Assembly: GCF_001642475.1 (NCBI RefSeq)
Contig: NW_019173998.1
Location: forward strand, 119,439 to 183,438
Direction of reading: 5' to 3'
DNA: 64,000 nucleotides
Source of the DNA: Fonsecaea monophora
Lineage: Eukaryota; Ascomycota; Eurotiomycetes; Chaetothyriales; Herpotrichiellaceae
Below the pieces are notes generated by a model. It did no database searches, was not told the origin of the DNA, and was given only the letters and a program-made list of their open reading frames with translations. Both the position numbers and the translations under genes were made by a program. Each line of letters begins with the position of its first letter. The stretch's first letter is position 1. Positions 1 to 11,892 of this stretch are shown one piece after another.

Positions 1-278
1 TTTCGACACAACCAGCAGTAACGGAAAGCCCAGTACGAAAGACCGCAGGCCAGGACATCGAAGGGCTCTCATCGGGGTATTTCTTCGAACTTGAGGAGCG
101 CTATGACGAGAAACTCCACGCCGCCGCTGGTGACGCCGTATTTGGAAGTTGGTCGTCTTCTTCGTCGTCTGACCCTTACATTCAGCAGTGTCTCCAGCCG
201 ACCTTTAGAGAATTTACCGCACCTGACGACATCACATCACCTTGGCTAGGGGAATGGGAAGACATTTTGCAGAGTTAG
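1..278 (+). CDS. C-terminal fragment of an unrecognised protein (5' end outside window)
   Basis: The frame starting at base 3 stays open from the window edge to a TAG ending at 278, giving about 91 residues with ordinary fungal codon choice. The fragment is acidic and aromatic near its end (PWLGEWEDILQS) and has a serine run (SSSSS) in the middle. No family motif is visible. A C-terminal tail of a fungal regulator would fit this composition, but nothing shows it. The start and any upstream domains lie outside the window. It could also be a chance open frame, since 92 codons is not long. Confidence 0.45.
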   Translation, partial: STQPAVTESPVRKTAGQDIEGLSSGYFFELEERYDEKLHAAAGDAVFGSWSSSSSSDPYIQQCLQPTFREFTAPDDITSPWLGEWEDILQS

Positions 279-889
279 AAGTATTATCCTTTTGCAGCGC
301 AGCGCACGGTTCACATAAGTTGCAGTTGTATGTCTTTATACATCGAATGAGGGAACCCCTACGGAAATATCCAAAGCGCGAGACAGGTCTAATCGCGCCC
401 TTCAACATGCCTACGTTGTGTTTCTTAGGAAGCGCCGTCCTTTCCGAGTTGATGATCAGGTTTGTCGCTCGGGATTGTAACCTCTCGCGAGGCTGCTCGG
501 TCCTTGGGAACTCGCGTACACGTTTCCCCAGACAGCATGGGTCTCTACTCCCGCATTATTCTACAAAAGGGTCTTCTCTGGGGATACCCCAGATAGACCA
601 GCCTCGATTGCCCTATCGGTGGACCTGAAAAACTGGGGCGCCATGAATTCCTCGGTCGGAGATTGGTGAATTCGGAAATCTATTCTCCTCGGCATCTGGG
701 GTATCGACCAGGTCCCCTGACCCAGAACATTGGGTATATACCTGGAGGGTACTCCAGCTCATGGAACCATTGGCTATTGTGAACTCCTTGATGGAGACGC
801 ATTAGTTGGTGGTGCAGTATAAATTCCAAGACCCAAGTGCAACTTATCAACAGTTCCGAACCCTTCGACTTCATCATATTTTTGTAACA
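279..889. other. intergenic region, promoter side of the MFS gene
   Basis: About 610 bp between the upstream stop and the transporter start. Open frames here (for example 242-628) show no protein-like features. A TATAAA lies 67-72 bp before the transporter ATG. Nothing else was recognised. Confidence 0.5.
818..823 (+). promoter_or_regulatory. TATA-box-like element upstream of MFS transporter
   Basis: TATAAA with its first base 72 bp before the ATG at 890. The distance suits a fungal core promoter with a short leader. It is a sequence match only. Confidence 0.35.
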
Positions 890-2507
890 ATGGGAAGCTT
901 TCACGTTGGTTATTGGAGCTCGCTCAAAGGAGTGTGGCTCCAAGTATGCATCATGCTCTCGTCTGCCATGGCTTTTCTGCTGTTTGGCTACGACCAAGGA
1001 GTTTTCGGGGGTCTGATCGCGACTCCTCAGCTGCTGAACGGGCTCGGGATAGGAGCCACTGATGCCAACCTGCAAGGAACCGTGGTGGCTATCTACGACA
1101 TCGGTTGTCTGGTCGGCTGCATTGGGACCGCAATATTCGGCATGAAGGTCGGCCGTCGCGTCCTGGTGATGATCGGATGCTGCCTTCTGATTCTCGGTGC
1201 TGGGCTTCAAGGTGGAGCAACGTCGGTCGCCATGATGATTGCTGGCCGCGTCGTCGGCGGATTCGGCACCGGCATCAACTCTTCCATCATCCCTGTGTGG
1301 GTGTCAGAATGTGCTCACGCCTCCCGCCGCGGCGCTCTCGTGTCGGTGCAGATCTCGATCGTCATTCTCGGCCTTGTCATCGCCTACTGGTTCGATTACG
1401 GGATGGTCAAAAACATGACGGGCGGAATCGTTTGGCGCCTTCCACTCTATTTCCAGATGGTCTTCTGCGTTCTTACGCTGGGAACTATTACGCTGCTGCC
1501 CGAATCACCACGTTATCTGTACAGCAAGGGCCATCTTGCGGAAGCAGACTCAGTGATTGCTCGCATCTTCAACGTCCCCATCGACCACCCGACTGTTCTG
1601 CAGCATCATCGCGAGGTCATGCAAGCTTTGGAGGTTGAACATGAAGTCAAATTCCGGATTTCAGACATCTTGTTCGATCGGTCGCCCGTCAACGCCACAT
1701 GGCGAATCTGGATTTGCATCCTGATCCAGTTCTTTCAGCAGCTTGGAGGTATCTGCTTGATTGCGTACTACGCCTCATTTCTCTTCATCAACAATCTCGG
1801 CATGACTCCAAATGAGGCGGGCATCACTTCGGGAGGTTTATCGCTTGTCTTCTGGGGTGGCACGTTGACCGCCATCTGGTCTGTCGAAGTTTTGGGTCGG
1901 CGACCTGTCTTGCTCTGGGGAGCCGTGGGCTGCTCCATCTGCATGATCTGCTACACCATCGGGCTTGGAGTGTACAACGATTCGTCCTTGACAGCATCGG
2001 TTGTGTTTATCTTCTTGTTCGAATTCTGCTACGGGTGTTCATGGTGCGGTCTGCCCTTCCTCTACGCCGCCGAAGTGACACCCCTTCATCTGCGCCATGC
2101 CGGCTCAGCACTGTCCGTGGGTATGGAGTGGCTTATGACTTTTGTGGTCGTCAAGGTAAGTCAACCCAGGACCAGAAAATGGAGTGGATATCTAACCATT
2201 CTCTTCACAGGTTGGCCCAATTGGCATCACGCACGCCGGATGGAAATTCTATCTTCTCTTCTGCATCGGCAACGTCTTGCAGGTCGTCTTCATCTACCTC
2301 TTCGTCAAGGAGACCAAGGGCCTCACTCTGGAAGAAATCGACTACCTCTACGCCAAACCGTCGCATCGCGCCGAGCTTGAAGAGAAGTTGGCCCACCACA
2401 GGCACGTTGTCAAAGTGGACGACGCCGAGGCCGTGGTCATGACAGCTCAAGGAGATGAGAAAAAGAATGCTGAGCCCTCACACACTCAGCATGAGTATTC
2501 ACCCTAA
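890..2507 (+). CDS. MFS sugar/inositol-type transporter
   Basis: Predicted 520-residue plasma-membrane symporter of the major facilitator sugar-porter family (Sugar_tr). Exons 890-2155 and 2211-2507 join in phase 0 across a 55-bp intron (GTAAGT to CACAG, with a TCTAAC branch-like site). The ATG at 890 (context AACAATGGG) is preferred because upstream in-frame residues do not resemble the family. Visible marks are the DQGVFGG stretch after the first helix, GRR at residues 88-90 between helices 2 and 3, PESPRYL from about 204, and KETKGLTLEEID after the last helix. This C-terminal motif has K where PETKG is usual. About 12 hydrophobic segments are present. The tail is hydrophilic. The substrate cannot be read from sequence; hexose, pentose or polyol are all possible. 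The convergent neighbour is a flavin monooxygenase, but no shared role is proven. Confidence 0.93.
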
Positions 2508-3243
2508 GTCAGGCAGGCAATTTCTCGCCCTTGCCACAAATGCGGTGGATTGTTGGAAGAGTGAAGATGGTCACCACTTTTCGAGATGGAAGATTAGGCT
2601 GCATCATCAGGCCACAAAACCTGGGAATCCCACCCCCCGTTCTGTTCAGAGTGTACGTATGTAAACCAGGAATCAGGAACCAGATACAGTATACAATATA
2701 CAGGCAATTGTCATTCCCCTAACCCTCTTTTTTCCCTGTTTCTGCTCTTGCTTCTCGATGTAACCAGTGCATTACGAAGTAGGACTTTTTGCTCTACCAA
2801 CAGTTCCAGCACCACTCGATCAAACCATTCTCGCCCTGAGACAGTGCGAGCACCTCAGCAGCATTACGACGCACCGACAACAGACGAATTAGTGGCGTCG
2901 GAATACCTCAGGATGGTCGGACAGGGGTCAATTGGGCGGCGGAATACGAGTAGGCAAATTGCAAATGCCTCGAACACGGGATTTCGTCTTTGAGGTCTGG
3001 GACAAGGACCGGTGTGACTATAATTTCCTGATTTTGCTGGACCGTCAAACACCACGGGACTTGGGTAGGTATACTCGTAGAAAACGGTATGTGGTTATTT
3101 ATTGTTTCCGCATACAAGAACTATAAAGTCGGTTCCTTTGGTCAAAGAAGCGGCCCATCTGTATACAAGTAAAGAAAGTCAAGTAAATTCTCGACGCGCT
3201 CTCCGACCACCAGCCTGCAGAACAAGTCAACTACAACAATCTG
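2508..3243. other. convergent intergenic region (3' ends of MFS and BVMO)
   Basis: About 740 bp between two convergent stops. It should hold both 3' UTRs and poly(A) sites. Short open frames on both strands look random. No repeat or RNA gene was recognised. Confidence 0.5.
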
Positions 3244-5565
3244 TTAGTTATCCCATTCATGCACCCCCTCCACAATCGGCGGCGGAACGTCATTGTCGAC
3301 CAGATACTCTGTGGTGTCCTCCCCGCTGACCTGCGCCACGGTCGTCCCGTTGCCCAACCACGCCATGGTGTTGGAGCCCAGGGCGTCGAGGTATTCGTAT
3401 GTAAAGTCTTCGTAGCGCGGGTTTTCCAGCGCCTTTTGCGTGTGGATCGACGCGCCGGGCCAGAGGGCCGTGACGCGCCCGTTTTGCTTGTTGCGCTTGA
3501 ACCACGATTTGCACTGGCGGTTTTTGTCAGTATTGTTTAGCAGGGAAGCGGCGGGAAAGGGAAGGAAATGGAAGAGACAAGGGGTATGTAATAAACAATA
3601 AACCAAAAAAAAAGAGTTCGTTTCGAACGTACCGTCTCGGTAAAAACTGTCTTGGAAAAGTACTCGTCGACGTGTTTGACAAAGTCGCTGGTGGCTTTTT
3701 CACTATGAATCACAAGCAAACAAGGTCAGTCATAATGTACTTGTTCTAGGTCCCAACGCATGGTTACAATGAGTCAAGATCCAACCCAAAAAAGAGGGAA
3801 AGGGGGATTGAGGGAGCCTTTTCGCAACGTACGTGACGACCATAGATTTGATGTACTCTCGCTGGATCTTCTGCACCAGTTTGACGAGGTAGAGCGTCAC
3901 CGACTCGAGAAAGGGGATTGCCGACCCGGACCCAGCGCCGCCATTCGGGCCAAAGAAGATGAAAAAGTTGGGCATCTTCGGCACACAGATCGAGAGATAG
4001 GCCTGAGGGTCGGGATTCCACATATCGGCGAGGGTCTTGCCGTCGAGTCCGACGATGGGTGGTTCATTTTCCATGGATCTGCGCACCCGGTCAGTCGGTC
4101 AGAGGAAGAAGATGAGGGCAACAACAACAACGACAACGACATACGTATCGTAGCCTGTGGCACAGATGATCACGTCCACCTCGCGCACCTTGCCATCGTT
4201 GGCCTTGATACCATTCTCCACCACGGTCTCGATGCCACAGCCGATAAATTCGACGTTGTCCTCGACCAGCGCCTCCAAGAAGCCCGGACCGGGCGTGAGC
4301 CGGCGGCAAAAGGGCGAAAAGTCCGGCCTCAGGCTCTCGTATATGTGTGGCTTCTTGGAGAGCTTCTGCTTCATCGACTCGTCGTTGAGCGCGAAGAAGG
4401 CCTTTTGCTCCTCGGTGCCCTTGAACAGGATCTCGGGTTTGGCGTTCATGATCCGTTCGATTTCCCGCCGGTATCTGATGTACTCTTCGGGATTCTCGCG
4501 GTACGTCCTGAGCTCGTCCTCTGAATATTTATCTGGAGATGCAAATTAGTGTCTATCTTGGGTAGTCTTGTGCTACCAGATCTTCTGGCCCTCAAAAGAG
4601 GGGGGGAGAGAGAGACTTACAGTTATCCGTCACTCCCCGGTTGGATTTGTCGGATCCGTAACCAACGGGCGACACCCATGTCTTGCCCTTCATGTAATGG
4701 TCAATCCGAGCCGCCGTGGGCTGGAGCTGAGGCACAATCTGGATTCCCGACGAGCCACCCCCAATGACAGCTATTCTTTTCCCCTTGGGGTCTAGCGGAG
4801 TCTCCCAGCTCTTTCGATCCGCCGAGTGTAGGAGAGTCCCTTTGAAATCGCGAAGGCCTGGAATGTCTGGCCACTCCCACCGATTGAGAATTCCGGTAGC
4901 TCTGATCAAGATGTCTGCCCGGTCGGTGAATTTCTGCGGGTTTCTTTTGTCAGCCACATGTGAACGTTATGTCGTATGTAGTTCTGGGCCAAAAAAAGTT
5001 GTTACATACTCTTCCACTCTCGAGATCTTCAATCTCCACCTCCCATTTTCCATCCGCTGCCTGCCACCGGGCTCCAAGGAAAAGATGTCGGAGTTTGACG
5101 TATCGCTCGACATCGTATCGACGAGCTACATTCTTCAGGTAGCGATGGATCTCAGGGCCCGCGGCGTAGAAAGAACTCCAGTTGAGGTTGTTTGCAAATG
5201 TGAATTGGTAACTGTGGGCAGGAATGTCACAGGCCACACCAGGGTATCTACAAAAAACATGTCTGTTAGGACCTCACAGCGTGGAAAAGCGTATATAGAT
5301 AACACTAAGGACTTAGAGGTTGACTATACCGATTCTCGTGCCACGTTCCTCCAATGTCGTCGGATTTGTCGTAGATGACAAGGTCTAGATTCTTGATCTT
5401 CTGAGGAAATCGGATGGCTGTGAGCATGCCAGAGATGCCTGCTCCTATACAAATCACTTTGATCGGGCGATCATCGTCGATGGACTTTTGGCTGGGTGCC
5501 GACCAGTCGGTCTGCGTTTCGTTGGCGGCAATCATGGTGTTTGGCAGAGACTTTGGCACTGGCAA
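3244..5565 (-). CDS. Baeyer-Villiger-type flavin-containing monooxygenase
   Basis: Seven exons (5565-5330, 5247-5010, 4933-4621, 4532-4145, 4078-3833, 3702-3633, 3513-3244) give 586 residues. All junctions are GT-AG and frame-consistent. The family inserts one oxygen atom from O2 next to a ketone carbonyl, using FAD and NADPH. The FAD Rossmann motif GAGISG is at 41-46, followed by DDIGGTW. The NADPH motif GGGSSG is at 216-221. The BVMO fingerprint region FKGTLLHSADR spans 188-198, but the Trp usually four residues after the His is Arg198, with a Trp three residues later. ATGYDT and the C-terminal TETCKSWFKRNK block are typical of fungal members. The ATG at 5565 is followed by a second in-frame ATG (residue 11) that could be the real start. 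The substrate is unknown. It converges with the MFS transporter. Confidence 0.9.
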
Positions 5566-7814
5566 TATTTGTGAGTTGGCTCAGATATGTGGTTGGTAAT
5601 AAAGACTTGACAAGCAAAAGAACCATTTGACAGCTCCTAACAAGCATATCTTCAACCATCCATATCAACCCTCACCATTCTCCGTTCCTCGGGTTATACG
5701 GATCCACATTTCCAGATCGGGAATTCCGCTTTCGTGTCGGATTTGAGGGGGTGAACTTGTCCAGGTTGACAATCCGAGGTACAGACAGGCCTCGAACTAG
5801 TCATAATTCCTTAGGTGTTGGGTTCTTTGTAAACATTTCCGCCACAAATCCTTTTTGTTGCTGGTGTGCTGGGCCAGTGTTGTCTTCACAAGTCTCCCGT
5901 CCATTCTCCGAGAGAGGGACGGCGGAACCAAGTCAGGGCAACGACGAGCTGAAAGCATCTCAACGGAGATGTGGTATCCTTCGAAATTTCCCAAATAGAC
6001 AAGCTTCGCTGTTTGGGATGTATGTGTCCATCAACACAGCATTTCAAGTGAGCGTTGAAGCAGAGAAAGACCCCTTGTCCAAAACTACGTCCTTGAGCTG
6101 TCCTAGAAAGACCATCTCTATGCCAGACGTGTGGAGGCGTTGGACATGAGCCAAGATATGTCCAGGTTTCCAGCAATTAAGAAAACTACTGAGAAGAGGG
6201 CAATTTGACTGTTCGTAAGTAGTTGTTAGTGCGAGAGTAAAGCGGCGGGTGATGAGTTGGCAAAAAAGCCACCGGCAAACCTGAGTGACCAGGACTCTCT
6301 TGTGCGATTCTGTGCTCGACAGTCAACCAGTTGTCTTCATCTCTCTGGTAGTCGTGGCATCTACTTGTGTTGGTCACGAATGTGGTGGTCGTGGACTCGT
6401 GGTGCTGACAAATTGGCTCTCTGCCTGCCTCTTTCCCTTTTGGGATGTATATCGCGTGTCCCTTTGAGGAGCCACAGCCTGAGATTCCGATCTTCACCGC
6501 CATCACCATTCGGTCAACAACATGAAAAAGTGGATTTTGATCAAGGAACGAGAAAAAGAAATGAAATGAAAACCTTCTCCGCCTCTTCGTCAACTCTGCT
6601 CTCCGTACTCGTACTGTCCAAGTCGTCGCTTGCATGCAGCTAGTGCGGCCACTAATCGGCAGTTCCCAGAAATTCGCTGGCAGACCCTGAGCACTGTTGT
6701 AGCAGCCCCCTAACAGAGGTTCCTCGGGGCTTTGGTGCCCGAGACGGTGGCTTTAGCGGCGCCCCGAATGGAGAACTGTGGGCACTCTGGTCACTGTACT
6801 ATGCTGGACCCTGACGCCCAGTGGAACCCCATCGGGGTCTTCCCGTTGGTCCCTTGAGGCCTTGACCCTGAAGCCCTGCCGTTGACCTCCTGTTTGTTCC
6901 CCCGTTGGCCCTTTTCGGAGCAGATGGAGCCAGGTTGTACCCTCGCAGATCACAGCCGCCATCTGAACTTAGCACGCCTAGCTACTTGTAGTCAGTCCCA
7001 TCACCGCCCATCCCATTACGCCCAAGCTCCAAAATTTCTCTCACCCTCCCCCCTGCTAATGGTGGATGACACCTAGATGGCAGATCCAAAGTGACCCAGT
7101 CATCCAGTTTGTGCCCAGTCCCTTTCTCCCGTTCTCCCCCTCTTCTCCCCCAAAAAAAGCCACCGCACACACACACACAAACACACAATCCACTCCATCT
7201 CGGCTTCAGGCACGGACCAACGTCATCCATCAAAAAAAAAGAGGCGAGACGAAGAGGATGCCACGAGGTGTTTTGTTTATCGCTCTCAATCCACTCTTTT
7301 TCCAGCAGACACCTGTACATGGTACACAGGTCTCCTATCTAATTCTCCATTGAAGTCCCTACGAGGTACATACGCCTGCACCATTCGAGGCTGCGACAAA
7401 CTGCCTCCGCCTCAAAGTCATTCTGCCTGCGAGATTCAACACCTGTCGCTACTGCCCACAATTCTCAACCTCACACTCGCTGGGCTCCTACTTACTTCAC
7501 ACACTCTCTCATCTTCTCCCACTTGAACTCCCTTTCTACGACTCCATGTACTTGTCGTCAACATCCCTATCAACAATATTGTCACGTCCGCATCCGCAAT
7601 CTTGTTTATATTTTTGACTGCATTTGCCTGTCATCTCGTTTCTAGGCCTCGGCACTCGTCCATCTCAGACGTCATCCTCATAGCTTTTTGTTATTCTTCG
7701 CCCACGACGCCAACTCTACATACACTCATTTGGGCAACACATCGACGGTGCTCGGACGACGATAGCTAGCTTGAAACGTCATCCTCCTCAGCCAGGAATC
7801 GTCCCTGCCCACAG
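5566..7814. other. divergent promoter region with long pyrimidine-rich leader
   Basis: About 2.25 kb between the divergently transcribed BVMO and coiled-coil genes. From about 7060 to the ATG at 7815 the plus strand is strongly C/T-rich, as in long 5' leaders of constitutively expressed fungal genes. Open frames here (5751-6149 plus, 6186-6635 minus) have no recognisable motifs and irregular composition. A short CA repeat lies at 7166-7187. Confidence 0.5.
7166..7187. repeat. (CA)n microsatellite
   Basis: CA dinucleotide repeats interrupted by one AA, within the pyrimidine-rich leader of the gene at 7815. Confidence 0.8.
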
Positions 7815-9211
7815 ATGGCTCCCCGATCTCCCACCCAAGCCTTCGATCCTACCCCAGCGCTCGAGCATGACCCAGAAAACTTTTCTCCTCTCAATCAAAC
7901 CCGTACAATGAGCTCGTCCCTTGAATTCAGGGCGGTGCGCTTCTCAGATCCTCCCACGATGCCAGCCAAAGGCCGTCACTCGATAGCCGGCACAAATGTG
8001 CCACTACTCCCCCCAATATCTTCTGCGAGTCAACTGCCGAAGCATGGTTTTCAAATGACCAATCCCACGCCTGAAGTGGACATCACGGCCTATATGGAGC
8101 AATGCCGGTTGTGGAATACGCAGCTCAGACAATCTCACGAAAGCGAGCGAAAAGCCTGGGATATTGAACGGACCGCTCTCAAAGCACGGATAGCCGAATT
8201 GGAGCGAAAACTCAACAAGAACAGAGACCCTAAGAGGAGATCAAGCAACGACTCGTCGGCGACAAGTCTTCGCTCGTTCAAAACGGACTTTCAACCTTTT
8301 GGTATCAATGGCAAACACCGCTCTCGCATCTCTCCCGAACCCACCATTGCAGAACCACCAGTCTGGCGAGGTCCCGAATCCACTCCTCCGGTAACCAGGG
8401 TGTTTGCCAGCGAGGACGAAGTGTCCCATCTCCCAAGCATTTCCGAGGATGAAGCCCTGCCTCCCTTGTCCAAGGAGGTCTCACCCACCTCTGGCGGCCA
8501 AGAGAATATCCCGATACCGATCGAACAGGTCGACAAAACCCTGGACGGCATTACCCTCAAGTCGGCGGCCTTGACCTCGTCGTTCGACAAGGAGATCACC
8601 AGTCCGCAGTTTGCTAGTCCCGCGCTGTCCCCTGTACCACAACCTACCAAAGAGGACTCTCTCAGACTGGACGTCAACTCTCTCATCTCGCCGCTGGATG
8701 AAAAGTTGAAGCGACATGCCGGACACACACCCATGGCTTTTGATGGCACCCTTTCCTCGGACGCTGCGAGCAGTGTGTTGACTCCAAAGCAAGAAGAACC
8801 GCTTGCTCCCGCCCCCACCACGCGTCCACCTCTGCGCCCTTCGGAGACTCTGACTCTTACTTTTCGTTCACTTCCGCCCCCAACGACAAGGAAAAGGAGA
8901 ATCAGATTATAGAAGAGCTGCCGGAGCTGGAGCCGGTTTATGAGACACATGATGATCCTTCTCTACGAGGACCACTCATGCTGGACCCCAACGCTAAGAC
9001 GGTGGAATCGGCTGCATTCTTGAATATTCTCGATGGTAGACTCATTGAGGAGAAACAACACCAGGACAAGGCCGAGTCCAGTCTGTCAAGCGGCAACGAC
9101 GAGCACACCGTAAGCGAGCAACCAAGAGAATCTTCTGCTAATGACGATGACATGCCAAGGTTAAGAATGAGAAATAGCGTCAACTTTGGTAGTGCATGGG
9201 GTCGCATGTAG
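7815..9211 (+). CDS. unknown coiled-coil protein, apparent frameshift near residue 335
   Basis: I do not recognise this family. The first frame runs from the ATG at 7815 to a stop at 8912 (365 residues). The protein-like frame then continues one frame over, from about 8810 to a TAG at 9211. The tail of the first frame (polar Arg/Pro-rich) looks wrong, while the other frame reads DSDSYFSFTSAP, then an acidic stretch and a well-formed C-terminus. The shift equals one missing base, and a run of five C (GCCCCCACC) sits at the switch. No intron with usable splice sites repairs it. The intact product would be about 465 residues: a proline/serine-rich N-terminus, a coiled coil at about residues 90-140 (HESERKAWDIERTALKARI), and a long disordered, acidic, Ser/Pro-rich remainder. 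A sequencing or assembly error is the simplest explanation; a recent mutation is the alternative. Confidence 0.7.
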
Positions 9212-10202
9212 TCTTCTCCTAAGAGGCCGAGAGCCAACGATTCTGTGTTCTTTAGCGATCATTGGGCGGGGGTTACATTGGCCCTCTTTGCATTGCGTTG
9301 GCAAGCATGGCGGGGCGCGTTGGATGGCTGGATACTTCAGGTTGATGCGAGAGACACTGGAAAGTTTGAATTACAGGGCCGAACAGCACATCTTTTGTGT
9401 CAAAGAAAGAAGCTAATGCTCCTAGACTCTGCTGGGGTGGTGGAGGGTCAATCCAGGTCCATTGAAAGACACTGCGAACCCGTTGAAGTTTGGGGGGTTG
9501 AAGAGATGGCATTAATCTCTGATTTGTCTCGGCATGTATACCCTCATGTGGATAGATACATGGCAAAATCGTACTCATTGCGAGTCTTAGTCGACATTCC
9601 CTTAGCCAACAAGTTTGTGGTTGTGCGTGGGACGTTTGCGGATGCAGTAGATGTGATTTCATCCAGTCAATATTTTCTTAGTCACCGACTCTGCTCCCGG
9701 GACACTCGCAGCGGAATTGGCTGGGTGGCCATGTTGGTTCAACCGAGGACCAAGCCGATCCTGCCCCATGGGGATATCCGGACTGGAGGGAGGCGAGTAA
9801 TAACTTTGGACGGCCGTGGACTGACCACAATCGAGCTGGGAGATGCGGGGGGGAGGAGGAGGCGGAGGGGGAGAGGGAGACAACATGATTGATGCTCACT
9901 AAGGGGGTTTTGGCGGTCCTGGTTTTGGATGCAATGCTCGAGGGCAATACATAAATGGGCCGTTTTGCTCCAGGCTCCTTTTTGGAATCTGCACACCTGA
10001 ATATAACAATACCTCGACCGGAAAGGACGGACGAGAGGCGACAACAAGCCGTACAAACTCACTGATTGACTTGCTGAGTGACATACTGAGTGACTGACTG
10101 CACCACGTTGTAACGGTGTAGATAGTCGTCTTTACGTTTGTCGGGCGGGAGATCGAGAGAGGCCACCAGAGGCTAGCTTTATACGAGGAAACAACAGACA
10201 AG
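9212..10202. other. intergenic region, promoter of the PhyH-like gene
   Basis: About 990 bp. A 215-codon open frame (9245-9892) starts at an ATG but shows no motif or coding-like residue pattern, and I left it out. A cluster of TGACT/TGAGTGAC words occurs at about 10060-10100, roughly 100-140 bp before the next ATG. Its role is unknown. Confidence 0.45.
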
Positions 10203-11090
10203 ATGGGGTCCCTGGGCACCACGACAAACTCATCCGACAATCAGTTTGCCTCGCATACACCCGAGTCGACCGTCGCAGCCGCGCAACAACACCTCCAGGA
10301 CCATGGCTGGGCCGTGATCCCCGACGTGCTCACGCCCGAAGAAAACTCGCGCGTGCTGTCGCAGTTATGGGCGGCGGCCGACAAGTTCCGCAAGCTGGGC
10401 GACGACACGTACATGCCGATGCTGGACCCGAATGCGGCCAACATCCGCGTCTTCTACCTCATGGCACTCGACAAGATCTTCCGCGACCTGGTCCAGCATC
10501 CCGTCGCGGTGGAGATGGTCGAGAAGGTGCTGGGCGACAACTGGCTGATCAGCAACTTCACGGCCAACATTGCGCGGCCCGGGTCCAAGAGCATGGCCCT
10601 GCACAGCGACCAGTCCCTGGTGATGCCCGAGCCGTGGACGTCGACGTGGGCCCTGAACGTCATTTGGTGTCTGGAAGACGTCTACCTCGAGAACGGCGCC
10701 ACGCTCTTCATCCCCGGCAGCGACAAGTGGACCACCCGCGAGGACATTCCCTCGAACGCGCGCTCGCTGCTGAAGCCATTTGAGGCCAAGGCCGGCAGCA
10801 TCGTGCTCATGAACGGCCGCGTCTGGCACACTTCGGGGGCCAACGTGACCAAGGACAAGGACCGAGCGTTGCTTTTCGGATACTACACCGTGCCGTTCCT
10901 GCGGCAGCAGGTCAATTGGGCGGCCAAGATGCCCGAGGACGTCAAGAAGGAACTGTCGCCCGAGTTGACCGAAAGGCTGGGCATGAATGTGCACGCTAAC
11001 ATGGCCCAAGTCAGTCTGTTGAAGTATCTGGACGAGGTGTTTCCGCCGGAAGAACAAAAGGAGGGTGGTGGTGAGAAGTTGAGTTATTGA
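10203..11090 (+). CDS. phytanoyl-CoA dioxygenase (PhyH) family Fe(II)/2-oxoglutarate oxygenase
   Basis: Intronless, 295 residues, the usual length for fungal PhyH-like enzymes. The family hydroxylates or oxidises small molecules using Fe(II), O2 and 2-oxoglutarate. The iron-binding triad is visible: His134 and Asp136 in ALHSDQ, and His209 in VWHTSGANVT. Arg221 (KDRALLFGYY) is placed to hold 2-oxoglutarate. The N-terminal HGWAVIPDVLTPEE segment and the GATLFIPGSD loop are typical. Codons are strongly GC-ending compared with several neighbours. The ATG at 10203 is the first in frame, in good context (CAAGATGG). Whether it acts on phytanoyl-CoA is doubtful: there is no C-terminal PTS1 (the end is KLSY), and many fungal relatives are secondary-metabolite or alkaloid oxygenases. 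The substrate is unknown. Confidence 0.9.
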   Translation: MGSLGTTTNSSDNQFASHTPESTVAAAQQHLQDHGWAVIPDVLTPEENSRVLSQLWAAADKFRKLGDDTYMPMLDPNAANIRVFYLMALDKIFRDLVQHPVAVEMVEKVLGDNWLISNFTANIARPGSKSMALHSDQSLVMPEPWTSTWALNVIWCLEDVYLENGATLFIPGSDKWTTREDIPSNARSLLKPFEAKAGSIVLMNGRVWHTSGANVTKDKDRALLFGYYTVPFLRQQVNWAAKMPEDVKKELSPELTERLGMNVHANMAQVSLLKYLDEVFPPEEQKEGGGEKLSY

Positions 11091-11892
11091 CAACAATTCG
11101 GGAGGGCTTTGGTCTGATTCTTCCTGAAGGATATTCTTGTTGAAATGTATCTTGATCACAAATCTATTTCAAATGCAATGCAATTCTGCTGGCGGCATTT
11201 TGTCTCATGCTGTTGCTCATACCATCTGATGACCTCCCCCCTGTTGTCACACCTGATGTTCTTGGATACGATGTAGGGGTGGTCGGCGGTGGAGTGTAAG
11301 CGGTGTGTTTGTCTCAATCTCGCTCTCGCTCGTATTCGCGCTCCATGCTCAATCAGGCTCGAGGAAGAACTGCGGCTCACCGTTAGTTGGCCAATTTTCC
11401 ATCAATGCGCGGTGCCGCGATGCTGATTCAGCCAGGGATCCCAGGATCAAGCTTTCGTAGAGCCCAATCAAGCAATGTAATTCAGGCACTGGAATCGTTT
11501 CGTCTGGTTAGCTTCGCATCGTTCGGGATGGTTATTGGGGGGGAACAGAAATGCCCTGGACCGCAGATGGAGACCGACCAGCCAAGGCCTGACGCAATAG
11601 GGATCGCTGGCTAAATCATGGGCGCCGGTGCAGATCACAACAGGCCATCATAGCCAGAGTGCCACCTCCCCGGGCCTGCGCTGCCCCTCCAACTCCCGCT
11701 TCTTATCGCCTCCTGTTCTTTGATGTGGACTTACAGGGGATCCTCGAAACAATTTCCTTTTACGAGGATGGAGCAGCGAACGATGGTCGTCTCTCGGCTT
11801 GCAACAGCCTTCTCATGACAGGAGACGCACGCGGCGGCTCGACAATATCCAGCCTCTTCAGCAAGTCTAAAGTTGAATGAGCGAGTGAGGAC
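11091..11892. other. intergenic region, promoter of sterol glucosyltransferase-like gene
   Basis: About 800 bp. It contains the 3' UTR of the PhyH-like gene and the upstream region of the next one. Open frames here (11387-11614, 11731-12084 minus) look random. Nothing else was recognised. Confidence 0.5.

Noticed and set aside
5751..6643. Open frames on both strands in the BVMO upstream region
   Set aside because: Short, overlapping, different on each strand, no motifs.
8291..8950. 219-codon minus-strand frame antisense to the coiled-coil gene
   Set aside because: Shadow frame with low-complexity Ser/Gly/Val content.
9245..9892. 215-codon open frame between the coiled-coil and PhyH genes
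   Set aside because: No recognisable domain; ends in a Gly/Arg run from a G-rich tract; probably chance.
10365..11159. 264-codon minus-strand frame antisense to the PhyH-like gene
   Set aside because: Shadow of a GC-rich real gene; no domain.
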